Positions 19,908-29,665 of a DNA stretch of 64,000 nucleotides are shown here, one piece after another. The position numbers were made by a program, and so were the translations under genes. The stretch is from Enterococcus sp. BWR-S5 (lineage in GTDB: Bacteria > Bacillota > Bacilli > Lactobacillales > Enterococcaceae), in assembly GCF_016745255.1 (NCBI RefSeq), contig NZ_JADOEQ010000001.1, forward strand, positions 1-64,000, given 5' to 3'. The stretch's first letter is position 1; every line of letters starts with the position of its first letter. A model generated the notes under the pieces. It did no database searches, was not told the origin of the DNA, and saw only the letters and a list, made by a program, of their open reading frames with translations.

Positions 19908-20801
19908 ATGAATTCACTGTCTAATTTAAAAAAACAGAAGATGATGTGGGCGGGTCTATTCATTCTGCCAACAGTACTGTATGTCTGTATTATGAATGTT
20001 TGGCCAATCATACAATCCGTTTACTTCAGCTTCAACCAAATCAAGGGGCTTGGACAGCCAAAATGGATTGGACTTGATAACTATGCTAAGGCGTTTCAAG
20101 ACCCGGATTTAAGAAGAGCGCTTTGGAATACATTTGTCTATACGCTTGTTACTGTACCTGTGGGAACAGCTCTTTCTTTAGTAACCGCAGTTTTTCTCAA
20201 CAGTAAAATCAAGTTCAAATCTTTTTTTCGAGTGCTGTACTTCATTCCTGTGGTTTCAGCGCCTGCTGCTGTAGCAATGGTATGGCGTTGGCTGTATAAC
20301 TACGATTCAGGGTTAATCAATTATTTATTGTCATTAATCGGGATTTCAGGCCCAAACTGGATTGCAGATAGTAATGTAGTATTAATTGCAATTATGATTG
20401 TCGGTATCTGGTCAGCGCTGGGCTATAATATGATTATTTTGCTCGGTGGACTTCAAGATATACCTAAAACCTATTATGAAGCAGCGGAAATGGATGGGGC
20501 CGGTCCAATCCGACAATTCTTCAATATTACGATACCAATGCTTTCCCCGACCCTTTTCTTTGTGGTTACAACAACCTTTATCAGCTCGTTGCAGGTATTT
20601 GACACGATTTTCATGATGGTCGACAAAAAGAATCCGGCATTACGATCGGCTGAATCAATTGTATACCTGTTTTATAGGGAAACCTTTGATTCTAACAATA
20701 AGGGGTATGGTGCAACTATTGCTGTTTTGCTCCTTTTGTTGATTTTGGTTTGTACGGCGGTTCAAATGAAGCTGCAAAAGAAATGGGTACATTATAAATG
20801 A
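19908..20801 (+). CDS. sugar ABC transporter permease (MsmF type)
   Basis: 297-residue inner membrane permease with six predicted helices. The EAA loop lies at YYEAAEMDGAGPIRQFFNITIP, which contacts the ATPase. I start at ATG 19908 after GAGGGG; an in-frame ATG at 19860 would add 16 residues that are not family-like. Together with the next gene it forms the heterodimeric channel for the galactoside receptor. Confidence 0.9.
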   Translation: MNSLSNLKKQKMMWAGLFILPTVLYVCIMNVWPIIQSVYFSFNQIKGLGQPKWIGLDNYAKAFQDPDLRRALWNTFVYTLVTVPVGTALSLVTAVFLNSKIKFKSFFRVLYFIPVVSAPAAVAMVWRWLYNYDSGLINYLLSLIGISGPNWIADSNVVLIAIMIVGIWSALGYNMIILLGGLQDIPKTYYEAAEMDGAGPIRQFFNITIPMLSPTLFFVVTTTFISSLQVFDTIFMMVDKKNPALRSAESIVYLFYRETFDSNNKGYGATIAVLLLLLILVCTAVQMKLQKKWVHYK

Positions 20802-20815
20802 GGGGGCGGAAAGCA

Positions 20816-21643
20816 ATGAGTAAAAAAAGAGGAAAGGGCTACATCATTATTTATGTTTGTTTGAGTATCGGAGCAATCATCATGGTTTTTCCGTTTATCT
20901 GGAGTATTCTGACCTCATTCAAAACACTGACCGAGTCGTTGGCATTTCCACCAAAAATCCTACCGAACAGCTGGCAGCTGACAAACTATTTAGATGTTTG
21001 GCAAGCGTTGCCGTTTCCTAAGTTCTTCTTCAATACAGTTGTAATGGTCGTTGCTCGTGTGATTACATCAACCATTCTTAGTGCGATGGCCGGCTACGCA
21101 TTTGCAAGAATCAAGGTAAAGGGGATGAATCTGCTATTCCTATTGGTTCTGCTTCCGATGATGGTACCAGGGCAGGTGTTTATTTTGCCGCAGTATCTGC
21201 TGATTTCAAAGGCTGGTTTGACTAATACTTTGACAGCTCTGATTATTCCGGGAATTGCCAGCACCTTTGGCACCTTTTTGATGCGTCAGTTCTTTATGAG
21301 TGTTCCTGAGGAAATTGAAGAGGCTGCGATTCTTGATGGGTGTAACTATGGACAGATTTTTTTAAAGGTGATGCTGCCGCTGGCAAAAGCACCATTGATA
21401 TCCTTGTCTATCTTTACAGCGTTATTTGCCTGGAAGGACTTGATGTGGCCGTTAATCGTAAACAGTTCTCCTGATAAAATGCCGCTATCTTCCGGTTTAG
21501 CCTTACTCCAAGGGCAGTATACCACCAACTATCCACAGTTGATGGCCGGAGCTGTATTGGCGACAGTGCCGATGATTATTCTATACTTGATTTTCCAAAA
21601 ACAATTTATTCAAGGGGTGGCATCAACCGGCTCTAAAAATTAA
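20816..21643 (+). CDS. sugar ABC transporter permease (MsmG type)
   Basis: 275-residue permease, partner of the previous gene. The EAA loop reads EEIEEAAILDGCNYGQIFLKVMLP, and six membrane helices are evident. ATG 20816 follows gggggcgga. An upstream in-frame ATG (20798) overlaps the stop codon of the previous gene and could allow translational coupling. No nucleotide-binding subunit is encoded nearby. Confidence 0.9.
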   Translation: MSKKRGKGYIIIYVCLSIGAIIMVFPFIWSILTSFKTLTESLAFPPKILPNSWQLTNYLDVWQALPFPKFFFNTVVMVVARVITSTILSAMAGYAFARIKVKGMNLLFLLVLLPMMVPGQVFILPQYLLISKAGLTNTLTALIIPGIASTFGTFLMRQFFMSVPEEIEEAAILDGCNYGQIFLKVMLPLAKAPLISLSIFTALFAWKDLMWPLIVNSSPDKMPLSSGLALLQGQYTTNYPQLMAGAVLATVPMIILYLIFQKQFIQGVASTGSKN

Positions 21644-21670
21644 TCAGAAGTGAAAGGAGCAATCTTACTG

Positions 21671-23872
21671 ATGGGGATTGAATTCAGTGAAGCAAAAAAA
21701 CAGTTTCATTTAAAAAATGATTATTTCAGCTATATTATGGAGATAACAGAGGAAGGTTACCTGCTGCAGGTTTATTATGGCGAACGTCTGGAGAGCTTCG
21801 AGCAACGCTTGGTCTATCCAAGAATCGACCGTTCATCATTTTCGCCTAATCCCTATGAGCTTTCTAACAGCGGTTTTTCACTCGATACAGTATTGCAGGA
21901 ATGTCCAGGTTATGATACGGGTGATTATCGTGAAGGCATGGTGGATATCACCTATCCTGATGGTACAAAAGCAACTAGCTTGAAGTACAAAGGGTATCAG
22001 ATAACGAAAGGGAAAAAGAAGCTGACAGGACTTCCCGCGACATATACAGATACGGAGGAAGAAGCAGAGTCACTGGAAATTGTCTTAGCAGATGAAAAAC
22101 GAGGGTTAGAGGTTATCCTCCTCTATACGCTATTTAAAAACCACTCTGTTATGACAAAGTCTGCGCGCTATGTAAATTGCGGGACAGCAACAATCTCACT
22201 AAATAAGGCTCTGAGTATGTGTCTTGATTTGCCGGATTCGGACTATGAGCTGATTCAAATGCCGGGTGCTTGGGCAAGGGAAAAACAGCTTCGAAGAGAT
22301 TCTCTGGTTCAGGGGCAGCATGTGTTGAATAGTAAACGAGGAGCCAGCGGTGTGACACAGCAGCCGTTTTTGGCATTGGCTTCACCGGAAACGACGGAGC
22401 GCAGTGGTGAGGTTCGTGCCTTTCACTTTGTCTATAGTGGTAACTTTACCATGAAGGTCGAGGTTGACACGTATGAACAGACACGTGTCTTAGTTGGCAT
22501 TAACGAGTTCAATTTTTGTTGGCAGTTGGAGTCGGGAGCGGATTTTCAAACACCGGAAGTTGTGATGGTTTATTCGAATGAAGGGCTGAATGGGATGTCT
22601 CAGCATTTTCATCACCTTTACCGAAAGCATTTGGCAAGGGGAAGGTATAGAGACGAAGAACGTCCTGTGCTAATCAACAACTGGGAGACTACCTATTTTG
22701 ATTTTGATGAAGAGAAATTGTTGAAGCTGGTAACAGATGCCGGGAAGATTGGTATCGAGCTATTTGTTTTGGATGATGGGTGGTTCGGTCAACGCCATTC
22801 TGACACGACGTCATTAGGAGATTGGATAGAGAACAAGGAAAAGCTGCCGGATGGTTTGCTGGGTTTGAGCGAAAAGGTGCAGAAGCAGCAGCTGAAATTT
22901 GGCTTGTGGCTTGAACCGGAAATGATTTCTGAAGAAAGCGAGCTGTTTCGAGCGCATCCTGATTGGCATTTGCATGTCGAAGGCTACCCAACTTCTTTAG
23001 GAAGAAACCAGCTGATTCTTGATTTCAGCAGAAAAGAAGTTCGTGAGGCAATCATGAAGCAACTCACAGCAATCTTAGATAAGGTGCCGATTGATTATAT
23101 TAAATGGGATATGAATCGAAACATGACAGAGGTCGGCTCTCAGGGACGATTGCCTAAGCAGCAGCAGGAAACGGCTCACCGCTACATCCTTGGTTTGTAT
23201 GAAATGCTGGAAGAGCTGACGACTCGTTATCCTGATATTCTGTTCGAGAACTGTTCCGGTGGCGGTGGACGTTTTGATCCAGGTATGTGCTACTATATGC
23301 CGCAAAGCTGGGCCAGTGATAACACAGATGCTATTGAGCGCTTGAAAATTCAGTACAGCACCAGCATGATTTTTCCACCAGTGATGACTTGTGCCCAGCT
23401 GTCAGATTCACCTAATCATCAGATTGGACGATCAACCGACATGGACACACGTGCGCTTGTCGCAATGTCTGCCAACTTTGGACTGATGATGAATTTGGAG
23501 AAAAAGACAGAAGAAGAACTGAAAAAAATAGCGATGTATATCCAGTGGTATCAAGCGAATCGTCAACTGATTCAATTTGGCAGCTTTTACCGATTGGAAA
23601 ACCCTTATACGGGCAACTATGGAAGCTGGATGTTTGTCGATGAGGAACGCAAGCATGCTGTTGTAATGGTCTTTCAGATATTATCGCAGGCATCAAAGCC
23701 ATTGAAAAAAATCCGTTTGCTTGGCTTAGATCCGTCGACTTTTTATGAGGTGGAAGGAATGGTCTTGTCCGGGGCAGAGCTGATGAATTTCGGCTTGTAT
23801 CTTGGGCAGCGGCTTACAGGGGATTTCACTGCATTGAAGCTGGAAATAAGAGCAGTAGAGAAAAGGGAATAG
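21671..23872 (+). CDS. alpha-galactosidase (GH36)
   Basis: 733 residues, the usual length of bacterial GH36 enzymes, without a signal peptide, so it acts on imported sugar. The nucleophile D480 is in KWDMNR and the acid/base D550 in SDNTD. LDDGWFGQR and ENCSGGGGRFDPG are GH36 landmarks. It releases galactose from raffinose-family sugars or melibiose, feeding galM upstream. ATG 21671 lies 11 bases after AAGGAG; a GTG at 21650 would place that site inside the gene. A terminator follows at 23958. Confidence 0.95.
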   Translation: MGIEFSEAKKQFHLKNDYFSYIMEITEEGYLLQVYYGERLESFEQRLVYPRIDRSSFSPNPYELSNSGFSLDTVLQECPGYDTGDYREGMVDITYPDGTKATSLKYKGYQITKGKKKLTGLPATYTDTEEEAESLEIVLADEKRGLEVILLYTLFKNHSVMTKSARYVNCGTATISLNKALSMCLDLPDSDYELIQMPGAWAREKQLRRDSLVQGQHVLNSKRGASGVTQQPFLALASPETTERSGEVRAFHFVYSGNFTMKVEVDTYEQTRVLVGINEFNFCWQLESGADFQTPEVVMVYSNEGLNGMSQHFHHLYRKHLARGRYRDEERPVLINNWETTYFDFDEEKLLKLVTDAGKIGIELFVLDDGWFGQRHSDTTSLGDWIENKEKLPDGLLGLSEKVQKQQLKFGLWLEPEMISEESELFRAHPDWHLHVEGYPTSLGRNQLILDFSRKEVREAIMKQLTAILDKVPIDYIKWDMNRNMTEVGSQGRLPKQQQETAHRYILGLYEMLEELTTRYPDILFENCSGGGGRFDPGMCYYMPQSWASDNTDAIERLKIQYSTSMIFPPVMTCAQLSDSPNHQIGRSTDMDTRALVAMSANFGLMMNLEKKTEEELKKIAMYIQWYQANRQLIQFGSFYRLENPYTGNYGSWMFVDEERKHAVVMVFQILSQASKPLKKIRLLGLDPSTFYEVEGMVLSGAELMNFGLYLGQRLTGDFTALKLEIRAVEKRE

Positions 23873-23957
23873 GGAAATACGCGCTGGCATATGTTCATTT
23901 TAGCAATTATGCTAGGCACGTTTGGCTCCGATTATTCGTTCCTATATAGACGAAACG

Positions 23958-23988
23958 ACCTGAGGTTTACTTATACCTCAGGTTCTTT
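23958..23988 (+). terminator. terminator of the alpha-galactoside operon
   Basis: Perfect 9 bp stem acctgaggt/acctcaggt, 8 nt loop, then tcttt. Confidence 0.8.
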
Positions 23989-24121
23989 CAGCTGTTTTTG
24001 TTCAATAGCTCGGCTGAAGTATTTTATCGCCGGCAGAGTCGAATGGTAAAAAATCATATTAGTGTCGAAAATCACTAAGAACGGGTACTATATAGAAAAA
24101 GGGTAAGGGGAGTTGAACAAA

Positions 24122-24817
24122 ATGACGAAAAGAAAAGTAGAAACATTGGACAAAATTAAACTAGCAGATATAGAAATAGAAGTTCGAACATTTATTTTGC
24201 AGAATGAGCCTCATCTGACAGAGCAATCATTAATCAGCTATCCTCAATTGTTGAGCTATAGATTGGAATATGTCCGTTCTTTGTTGAAGAATGAAACATT
24301 GAAAAGCGAGCAGCTGAATCAGTTAATTGATAAGCAGCTGAATGATAATGAAGTAGTAGCTGATAATCTGAATAAAACGATGGCCGAAAAACTGACATTA
24401 GGGCAGAAAACAGCGGACGGAATTGCTAAATTCGGCGGCAGCTGGCCGTTTATTTTTCTTTTTATGGCGATTCTTATAGTATGGATTTTGCTAAATACGT
24501 TTGCTGTTTTTTTTCAACCGTTTGATAAGTATCCATTCATTCTGTTGAATTTGGCCTTGTCTTGTTTGGCTGCCATTCAAGCACCGATAATCATGATGAG
24601 TCAAAACCGTCAGGAAGACAGAGACCGGGAACAGGCAAAAAACGATTATAGGGTCAATCTGAAGGCAGAGATTGAGATTAACCTATTGCATGAAAAGGTG
24701 GATTATTTACTGAATGAGCAATGGCAGCACTTGGTGGAAATTCAAAATATTCAGCTGGAGCTTTTGGGAGAATTGCAGGAACAGATGGAGGTTGTGAAGG
24801 AGCATAACGCACGTTAG
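24122..24817 (+). CDS. DUF1003-family membrane protein
   Basis: 231 residues. Two membrane helices (about residues 108-130 and 140-162) surround the DUF1003 core: GSWPFIFLFMAILIVWILLN, then PFILLNLALSCLAAIQAPII followed by MMSQNRQEDRDR. A coiled-coil-like C-terminal tail is rich in Glu and Leu. The family has no established biochemical role. ATG 24122 follows AAGGGGAG at good spacing; the TTG at 24113 does not. It stands alone after a terminator. Confidence 0.85.
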   Translation: MTKRKVETLDKIKLADIEIEVRTFILQNEPHLTEQSLISYPQLLSYRLEYVRSLLKNETLKSEQLNQLIDKQLNDNEVVADNLNKTMAEKLTLGQKTADGIAKFGGSWPFIFLFMAILIVWILLNTFAVFFQPFDKYPFILLNLALSCLAAIQAPIIMMSQNRQEDRDREQAKNDYRVNLKAEIEINLLHEKVDYLLNEQWQHLVEIQNIQLELLGELQEQMEVVKEHNAR

Positions 24818-24911
24818 AATAACTATCTTCTTTGTTTGTAAATGCTTAGACATTTATGAACAGAAAGGTCAGACTTTTTTCGTTATTCCCCTGCCTGAGC
24901 GACCATATTAC

Positions 24912-24941
24912 TTGATAGAATCCTTGGCTACCCCTTATAAT
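24912..24941 (+). promoter_or_regulatory. promoter for the 24988 gene
   Basis: TTGATA (24912-24917) and a perfect TATAAT (24936-24941) are separated by 18 bp. Confidence 0.65.
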
Positions 24942-24987
24942 AACATTATGAGCAGTTCGTTTGACTTGCTTGGAAGGGGAGATTTTT

Positions 24988-25419
24988 ATGTTTGATTATA
25001 CAGATACGGTTCTATCAGTAATGCAGAGGGTTGAGGTATATAACGAAATTTTCGCGACAATTTCCAAGGAAATCCAACAAGAAGGATATAAGCTGATTGC
25101 AGACAGAAAAAAGAAAGATACCTATGTCTTTTGTAGGAACAATATCAATCGCTTGTTCGTGGAGGACGCGAATTTCAGAAAGGTACTGAATCCTTATGAA
25201 GAAAAAGCTGCAACTTTACTTTTATGCCAAGGCTTGGATGAGTACAAACAAGGAGTCTATCTGTGGTTAGATGCAATGGATGAACAATGTGAGGTTGTCG
25301 ACACAGTCAAATATGAACTGGGGCAAAGCGGTATTCAATCATCCTTTGAGCTGATTAATCAGGCATGCAAAGAAGCATGTGGTGGGATTGAAAGCGCCCA
25401 TAGTGTGCATAAGATGTAA
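24988..25419 (+). CDS. hypothetical protein
   Basis: 143 residues, no signal peptide or membrane segment, starting MFDYTDTVLSVMQRVEVYNE. I do not recognise a family. Four Cys and several His are scattered without a clear metal motif; the C-terminal third is Cys-rich (CKEACGG). ATG 24988 follows GGAAGGGGAG, and a good promoter lies upstream, so it is probably expressed as a single gene. A terminator follows at 25461. Confidence 0.7.
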   Translation: MFDYTDTVLSVMQRVEVYNEIFATISKEIQQEGYKLIADRKKKDTYVFCRNNINRLFVEDANFRKVLNPYEEKAATLLLCQGLDEYKQGVYLWLDAMDEQCEVVDTVKYELGQSGIQSSFELINQACKEACGGIESAHSVHKM

Positions 25420-25460
25420 TGGTATTATTTTTTTATTGTCCAAAACAACTGATTGTTTTT

Positions 25461-25498
25461 AGAAGAAGCAGCTATTTATGCAGCCTCTTCTTTTTTTC
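25461..25498 (+). terminator. terminator after the 24988 gene
   Basis: Imperfect stem agaagaagcagc/gcagcctcttct followed by ttttttt. The remainder of 25499-25722 shows no gene or element I can support. Confidence 0.6.
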
Positions 25499-25722
25499 GT
25501 CAATAAAACCATTGGTACTAAAGGTAAACGCGGTTCGTGAAAAATCTTCGGCGCAGAAAAAGAGCTATCATGTGTTGACCGAGTTCAGCTTCACTCATTT
25601 TCGATTCGGCTGTTCTCTTGATTATCAAGAAATTGAGCATATTGGCCTATGCTTATGAAATACTTAAGGTTTATTTGAAGATAAAATGAGCTTTTTTCAA
25701 GATAGTTTGCTATACTGATATC

Positions 25723-25820
25723 GTTACAAGTTCCCGAAAGGATTTGCATGAGAGACTCTATCTAAAATAGGTAACAGTTTTGCGCAAAGATGCCTTGTAA
25801 CCGAATAGTAATTAGGGGGA
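25723..25820 (+). promoter_or_regulatory. SMK box (SAM-III riboswitch) of metK
   Basis: P1 arms gttacaag (25723-25730) and cttgtaac (25794-25801) are perfect. The conserved ttcccgaaagga and gatgcc segments and a gggg Shine-Dalgarno (25815-25819) are in place before the metK ATG. SMK boxes are known from metK of Enterococcus, Streptococcus and Lactococcus, where SAM binding sequesters the Shine-Dalgarno. TATACT at 25711-25716 is a likely -10. Confidence 0.9.
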
Positions 25821-25830
25821 ATATTATATT

Positions 25831-27018
25831 ATGGCAGAGAAACATTTGTTTACATCAGAATCCGTTTCAGAGGGGCATCCCGATAAGGTTGCAGATCAAA
25901 TCAGTGATGCAATTTTAGATGCAATCTTGGAACAGGATCCAACAGCCAGAGTAGCCTGCGAAACATCTGTAACAACAGGGCTGGTATTAGTCTTTGGTGA
26001 AATTTCAACAACAGCGTATGTCGATATTCAGAAAATTGTCCGTCAGACAGTCAAGGATATTGGGTATACGCGAGCGAAGTATGGCTTTGACGGTGAAACA
26101 GTTGCGGTTTTGGCAGCAATTGATGAGCAGTCGCCGGATATTGCTCAAGGAGTCGACGAAGCACTGGAGGTTCGCGGCGGAACAGATGAGAAGGATGAGA
26201 TTGGCGCGGGAGACCAGGGGTTAATGTTCGGCTTTGCAGTCGATGAAACACCGGAATTAATGCCTTTACCGATTTCTTTAAGTCATCAGCTGGTTCGACG
26301 TTTGGCAGAGCTTAGAAAGAACGGAGAGCTGACATATCTTCGACCGGATGCAAAATCTCAGGTCACTGTGGAGTATGATGAAGCAGGTCAGCCGAAGCGC
26401 ATAGATACAATTGTTATCAGTACCCAGCATGATGAGCATGTTACGCTGGAACAAATTCAAAAGGATATAAAGGAACATGTAATCAATTACGTGATTCCTG
26501 AAAAATGGTTGGACGAAGAAACGAAGTATTTCATTAATCCAACGGGACGTTTTGTTATCGGAGGTCCTCAAGGGGATGCCGGATTAACAGGGCGTAAGAT
26601 TATTGTTGACACATACGGCGGCTATGCACGACATGGTGGCGGGGCATTTTCAGGAAAAGATGCAACAAAAGTCGATCGTTCGGCAAGCTATGCCGCTCGA
26701 TATATTGCTAAAAATATTGTTGCAGCCGGTTTAGCTAAGAAGGTTGAGGTTCAATTGGCTTATGCAATCGGCGTAGCGCAGCCAGTCTCTATTTCCATCA
26801 ATACCTTTGGAACAAGCGAGATTGCTGAAAGCAAATTGATTGAAGCGGTACGTGCAAACTTTGACTTGCGTCCGGCGGGAATCATCGAGATGTTGAATCT
26901 TCGTCGTCCAATTTATAAACAAACAGCAGCATATGGACATTTTGGTCGTACAGATATTGAACTACCTTGGGAGCAGACTGATAAGGTCGATGCACTGAAG
27001 GCAAGTTTGAAGGAATAA
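25831..27018 (+). CDS. metK: S-adenosylmethionine synthetase
   Basis: 395 residues. It makes SAM from methionine and ATP. Signatures: [18 protein letters not shown] at the N-terminus, [12 protein letters not shown] for the ATP site and [19 protein letters not shown] for the phosphate loop. The length is normal. The start is fixed by the riboswitch-controlled GGGGGA. It is a single-gene transcript ended by a terminator at 27026. Confidence 0.98.
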   Translation: MAEKHLFTSESVSEGHPDKVADQISDAILDAILEQDPTARVACETSVTTGLVLVFGEISTTAYVDIQKIVRQTVKDIGYTRAKYGFDGETVAVLAAIDEQSPDIAQGVDEALEVRGGTDEKDEIGAGDQGLMFGFAVDETPELMPLPISLSHQLVRRLAELRKNGELTYLRPDAKSQVTVEYDEAGQPKRIDTIVISTQHDEHVTLEQIQKDIKEHVINYVIPEKWLDEETKYFINPTGRFVIGGPQGDAGLTGRKIIVDTYGGYARHGGGAFSGKDATKVDRSASYAARYIAKNIVAAGLAKKVEVQLAYAIGVAQPVSISINTFGTSEIAESKLIEAVRANFDLRPAGIIEMLNLRRPIYKQTAAYGHFGRTDIELPWEQTDKVDALKASLKE

Positions 27019-27025
27019 AGAGGCG

Positions 27026-27060
27026 GCCCTGTCATTTCATTGACAGGGCGCTTCTTTTTC
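27026..27060 (+). terminator. metK terminator
   Basis: Perfect 9 bp stem gccctgtca/tgacagggc with a tttcat loop, then gcttctttttc. Confidence 0.85.
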
Positions 27061-27112
27061 TTTGCGCAAAATCAGCCATAGCTGGGAAAAAAATGGCAAA
27101 AGGGGAAGTAGT

Positions 27113-28594
27113 ATGGAAAAGCAAACAAATATAAAATTAGTCACATTCGGTGTTTTTACAGCGACCTTTATGACGGCAATCGAAGGAACGATCGTTTCTA
27201 CGGCAATGCCGACAATTGTCGGCTCACTGCAGGGAATGGAAATCATGAATTGGGTGTTCTCGATTTATCTGCTTACTAATGCGATGCTGACGCCTATTTA
27301 TGGGAAGCTGGCGGATAAGGTTGGCCGCAAGCCAGTGTTTCTTATTGGTATCTCTATTTTTATACTGGGCTCCTCATTATGTGGTTTTGCGCCGAGCATG
27401 GAAACCTTGATTATTGCCAGAGCAATTCAGGGAATTGGTGCAGGTGCGGTGATGCCTGTTGCATTAACGATTATTGCTGATATTTATCCAATGGAGAAGC
27501 GGGCAAAAATCCTTGGGCTGAATAGTGCTGCTTGGGGTGTTGCCAGTGTTTTCGGCCCGTTAGCCGGGGGCTTTATTGTAGATACAGTCGGTTGGCACTG
27601 GATATTCTTTATTAATGTTCCTATTGGCTTGGCCTTGTTACTGCTTATTTCAGTCTATCTCATTGAACCAAAACGAGAGAAGACAGGCAAACCAATGGAT
27701 ATTCTTGGCAGTATGTTGTTGATGGTTTCGTTACTGCTTTTATTGCTGGGCTTTCAACTAATTGGTGACAATGGATTTTCAGTTAAAATTTTATTATTTT
27801 TCGTAGGGTCAATCTGTGCATTGTTTGGTTTTATAGCGGTTGAAAAGAGAGCGAAGGACCCAGTGATTTCATTGCATTTGTTCAAAAATCCAACCTTTGT
27901 ATTCGTCAATCTGATTGCGGCCTTCGTCAGCGGCTTCTTGATGGGGGTGGAAGTCTATATCCCAATGTGGCTGCAAGGTGTTCTGGGAACGGCTGCGGGT
28001 TTAGGAGGACTGGCGTTGGCACCTATGTCTGTGTTATGGATGGTAGGTTCCTTTATCGCCAGTAATATGCTTGAAAAAACAACTGTAAAAAAAGTCTTGA
28101 TGATAGGCTTGAGCATCATTTTAGCAGGCGGTATTTGTCTAATCTTAGTTTCTGTTAAAGCGCCTGTGTATCTATTTTTCTTGATTGCCGCCGGTTTGGG
28201 GATTGGGTTTGGTATCACAATCACAACAACGACGGTTACTGCTCAAAGCAGTGTACCCCATAGCGAAGTAGGGGTGGCCACTTCATTTAATACACTTTCT
28301 CGAACCATTGGTCAGACAGTCATGATTTCCATCTTTGGCGTGCTGCTGAACTCTGTTATGGCATCAAAATTGGCACAAAGCGGTTTACAGGTAGAAGCAA
28401 CCATTATGAACCAACTGGTCAATCCCCATACAGCAAATGATATCTCTGCAGAGCTATTGAAGCCTTTGAGAGGGATTTTATTTAGTGGTCTGCATATGGT
28501 CTTTCTAGTCGGAATTGGTTTAATTGTTCTTTCCTTATTATTACTCTTATTTTTATCAAGACCCAAACAACGGAATAGTGTTAAAATAGGGTAA
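27113..28594 (+). CDS. DHA2-family (EmrB/QacA) MFS exporter
   Basis: 493 residues with about 14 membrane helices, the DHA2 pattern. Motif A is GKLADKVGRKPVF, and motif C is present as GVASVFGPLAGGFIVD. It would expel drugs or other amphiphiles by proton antiport; the substrate is unknown. ATG 27113 follows AGGGGAAG; the upstream TTG at 27062 overlaps the metK terminator and is unlikely. The esterase gene begins only 24 bases downstream. Confidence 0.9.
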   Translation: MEKQTNIKLVTFGVFTATFMTAIEGTIVSTAMPTIVGSLQGMEIMNWVFSIYLLTNAMLTPIYGKLADKVGRKPVFLIGISIFILGSSLCGFAPSMETLIIARAIQGIGAGAVMPVALTIIADIYPMEKRAKILGLNSAAWGVASVFGPLAGGFIVDTVGWHWIFFINVPIGLALLLLISVYLIEPKREKTGKPMDILGSMLLMVSLLLLLLGFQLIGDNGFSVKILLFFVGSICALFGFIAVEKRAKDPVISLHLFKNPTFVFVNLIAAFVSGFLMGVEVYIPMWLQGVLGTAAGLGGLALAPMSVLWMVGSFIASNMLEKTTVKKVLMIGLSIILAGGICLILVSVKAPVYLFFLIAAGLGIGFGITITTTTVTAQSSVPHSEVGVATSFNTLSRTIGQTVMISIFGVLLNSVMASKLAQSGLQVEATIMNQLVNPHTANDISAELLKPLRGILFSGLHMVFLVGIGLIVLSLLLLLFLSRPKQRNSVKIG

Positions 28595-28618
28595 TATGAA
28601 AAAAAGTGAGGGGTCGCA

Positions 28619-29413
28619 ATGGCATTTTTACAGGCAAATATTTATTCGAACGTGTTGGGAATGGAAGTTATGCTGAATGTGGTGCTGCCGCAGCGAACGG
28701 AAAAGCTGATTGGTACCAGCACAAAGGCAAGCAGTGAGGATGTACCTGTTCTCTATTTGCTGCATGGTATGGGAGGAAATCATAGTGTTTGGGAGCGCAG
28801 AACGAATATTGAGCGTTATGCTGCTGATTATGGCTTGGCTGTAATTATGCCATCCACTGATTTAGGCTGGTATGCGGATACGCAATATGATATGAATTAT
28901 TGGACATTTTTATCGGAAGAGCTGCCTGAGATTTGTCATGAGCTGTTTCCACAGCTCAGCAAAAAGCGAGAAAAAACCTTTGCTGCCGGGTTATCAATGG
29001 GTGGTTACGGTGCATTCAAGCTAGGCTTGCGTCAGCCGAATCGTTTTGCGGCAGTTGCTTCACTTTCGGGTCCGCTGAACATAGCGGCGCGTACAGAGGA
29101 CTTGCTGCTGTTGCGCAAAGAAGCATATTGGGAGGGTGTCTTTGGTCCATTAAGCGAATTTCAAGAATCTGAGCATGACTTGATGTTTCTTTTGAAAGAG
29201 TCGGTGAAGGCACAGAAGAATCTGCCAGCTATTTTCTTAGCTTGTGGAGAAGAGGACCCATTACTTCATGCGAGTCAGGATATTTCCAGGGTTCTGAGCG
29301 AATTTAAAATTCCACATATCTTTGAAACCGGAACCGGCGGTCATGACTGGACGTTTTGGGATCAGTGGATTCAGACGGTTTTGAACTGGCTGCCAATCGA
29401 TGACAATAAATAG
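28619..29413 (+). CDS. alpha/beta-hydrolase esterase (EstA/esterase D type)
   Basis: 264 residues of the esterase-D fold. Nucleophile S126 is in GLSMGGYG, the oxyanion region is LLHGMGGNHSVW, and the late catalytic His is in GTGGHDWTFWDQ. It resembles the tributyrin esterase EstA of lactococci, an intracellular short-chain ester hydrolase. gaggggt precedes the ATG. It is probably in one transcript with the DHA2 exporter. Confidence 0.87.
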   Translation: MAFLQANIYSNVLGMEVMLNVVLPQRTEKLIGTSTKASSEDVPVLYLLHGMGGNHSVWERRTNIERYAADYGLAVIMPSTDLGWYADTQYDMNYWTFLSEELPEICHELFPQLSKKREKTFAAGLSMGGYGAFKLGLRQPNRFAAVASLSGPLNIAARTEDLLLLRKEAYWEGVFGPLSEFQESEHDLMFLLKESVKAQKNLPAIFLACGEEDPLLHASQDISRVLSEFKIPHIFETGTGGHDWTFWDQWIQTVLNWLPIDDNK

Positions 29414-29512
29414 GTATAAAAACACAACTTGCGGATAAGCAGCGACAGTAACTCCCGCTATCTAAAAAGTAATTTTAGATAAACAAATAGAGATAAAATA
29501 ATGATATTTTTT

Positions 29513-29553
29513 TGAGCTAAGCCAGTATAACAAAGGCTTAGCTCATTTTTTTA
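29513..29553 (+). terminator. terminator after the esterase gene
   Basis: Perfect 11 bp stem tgagctaagcc/ggcttagctca followed by ttttttta. A smaller hairpin (atctaaaa/ttttagat, 29460-29480) precedes it. Confidence 0.9.
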
Positions 29554-29589
29554 TTTATAGATACTGCAAAAAATAAAAGTGCATTACTT

Positions 29590-29618
29590 TTGAAAAAGAA
29601 TTGGAGGCTCCTTAGAAT
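29590..29618 (+). promoter_or_regulatory. promoter of the gls24 operon
   Basis: TTGAAA (29590-29595), 17 bp spacer, TAGAAT (29613-29618), about 48 bases before amaP. Confidence 0.65.
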
Positions 29619-29665
29619 AAGAATATAAGGTATTTGTTAAATTATTACGATTGGAGGGAGAGGCA

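Noticed and set aside
17188-23925. Shared 12-mer agcaattatgct downstream of the DUF5107 gene and downstream of GH36
   Set aside because: A 12-base match within 64 kb is expected by chance, and the flanks do not align convincingly.
25419-25658. 79-codon open frame after the 24988 gene
   Set aside because: It runs through a terminator hairpin, has no ribosome-binding site, and its hydrophobic and Phe-rich start is a by-product of the T-rich terminator.
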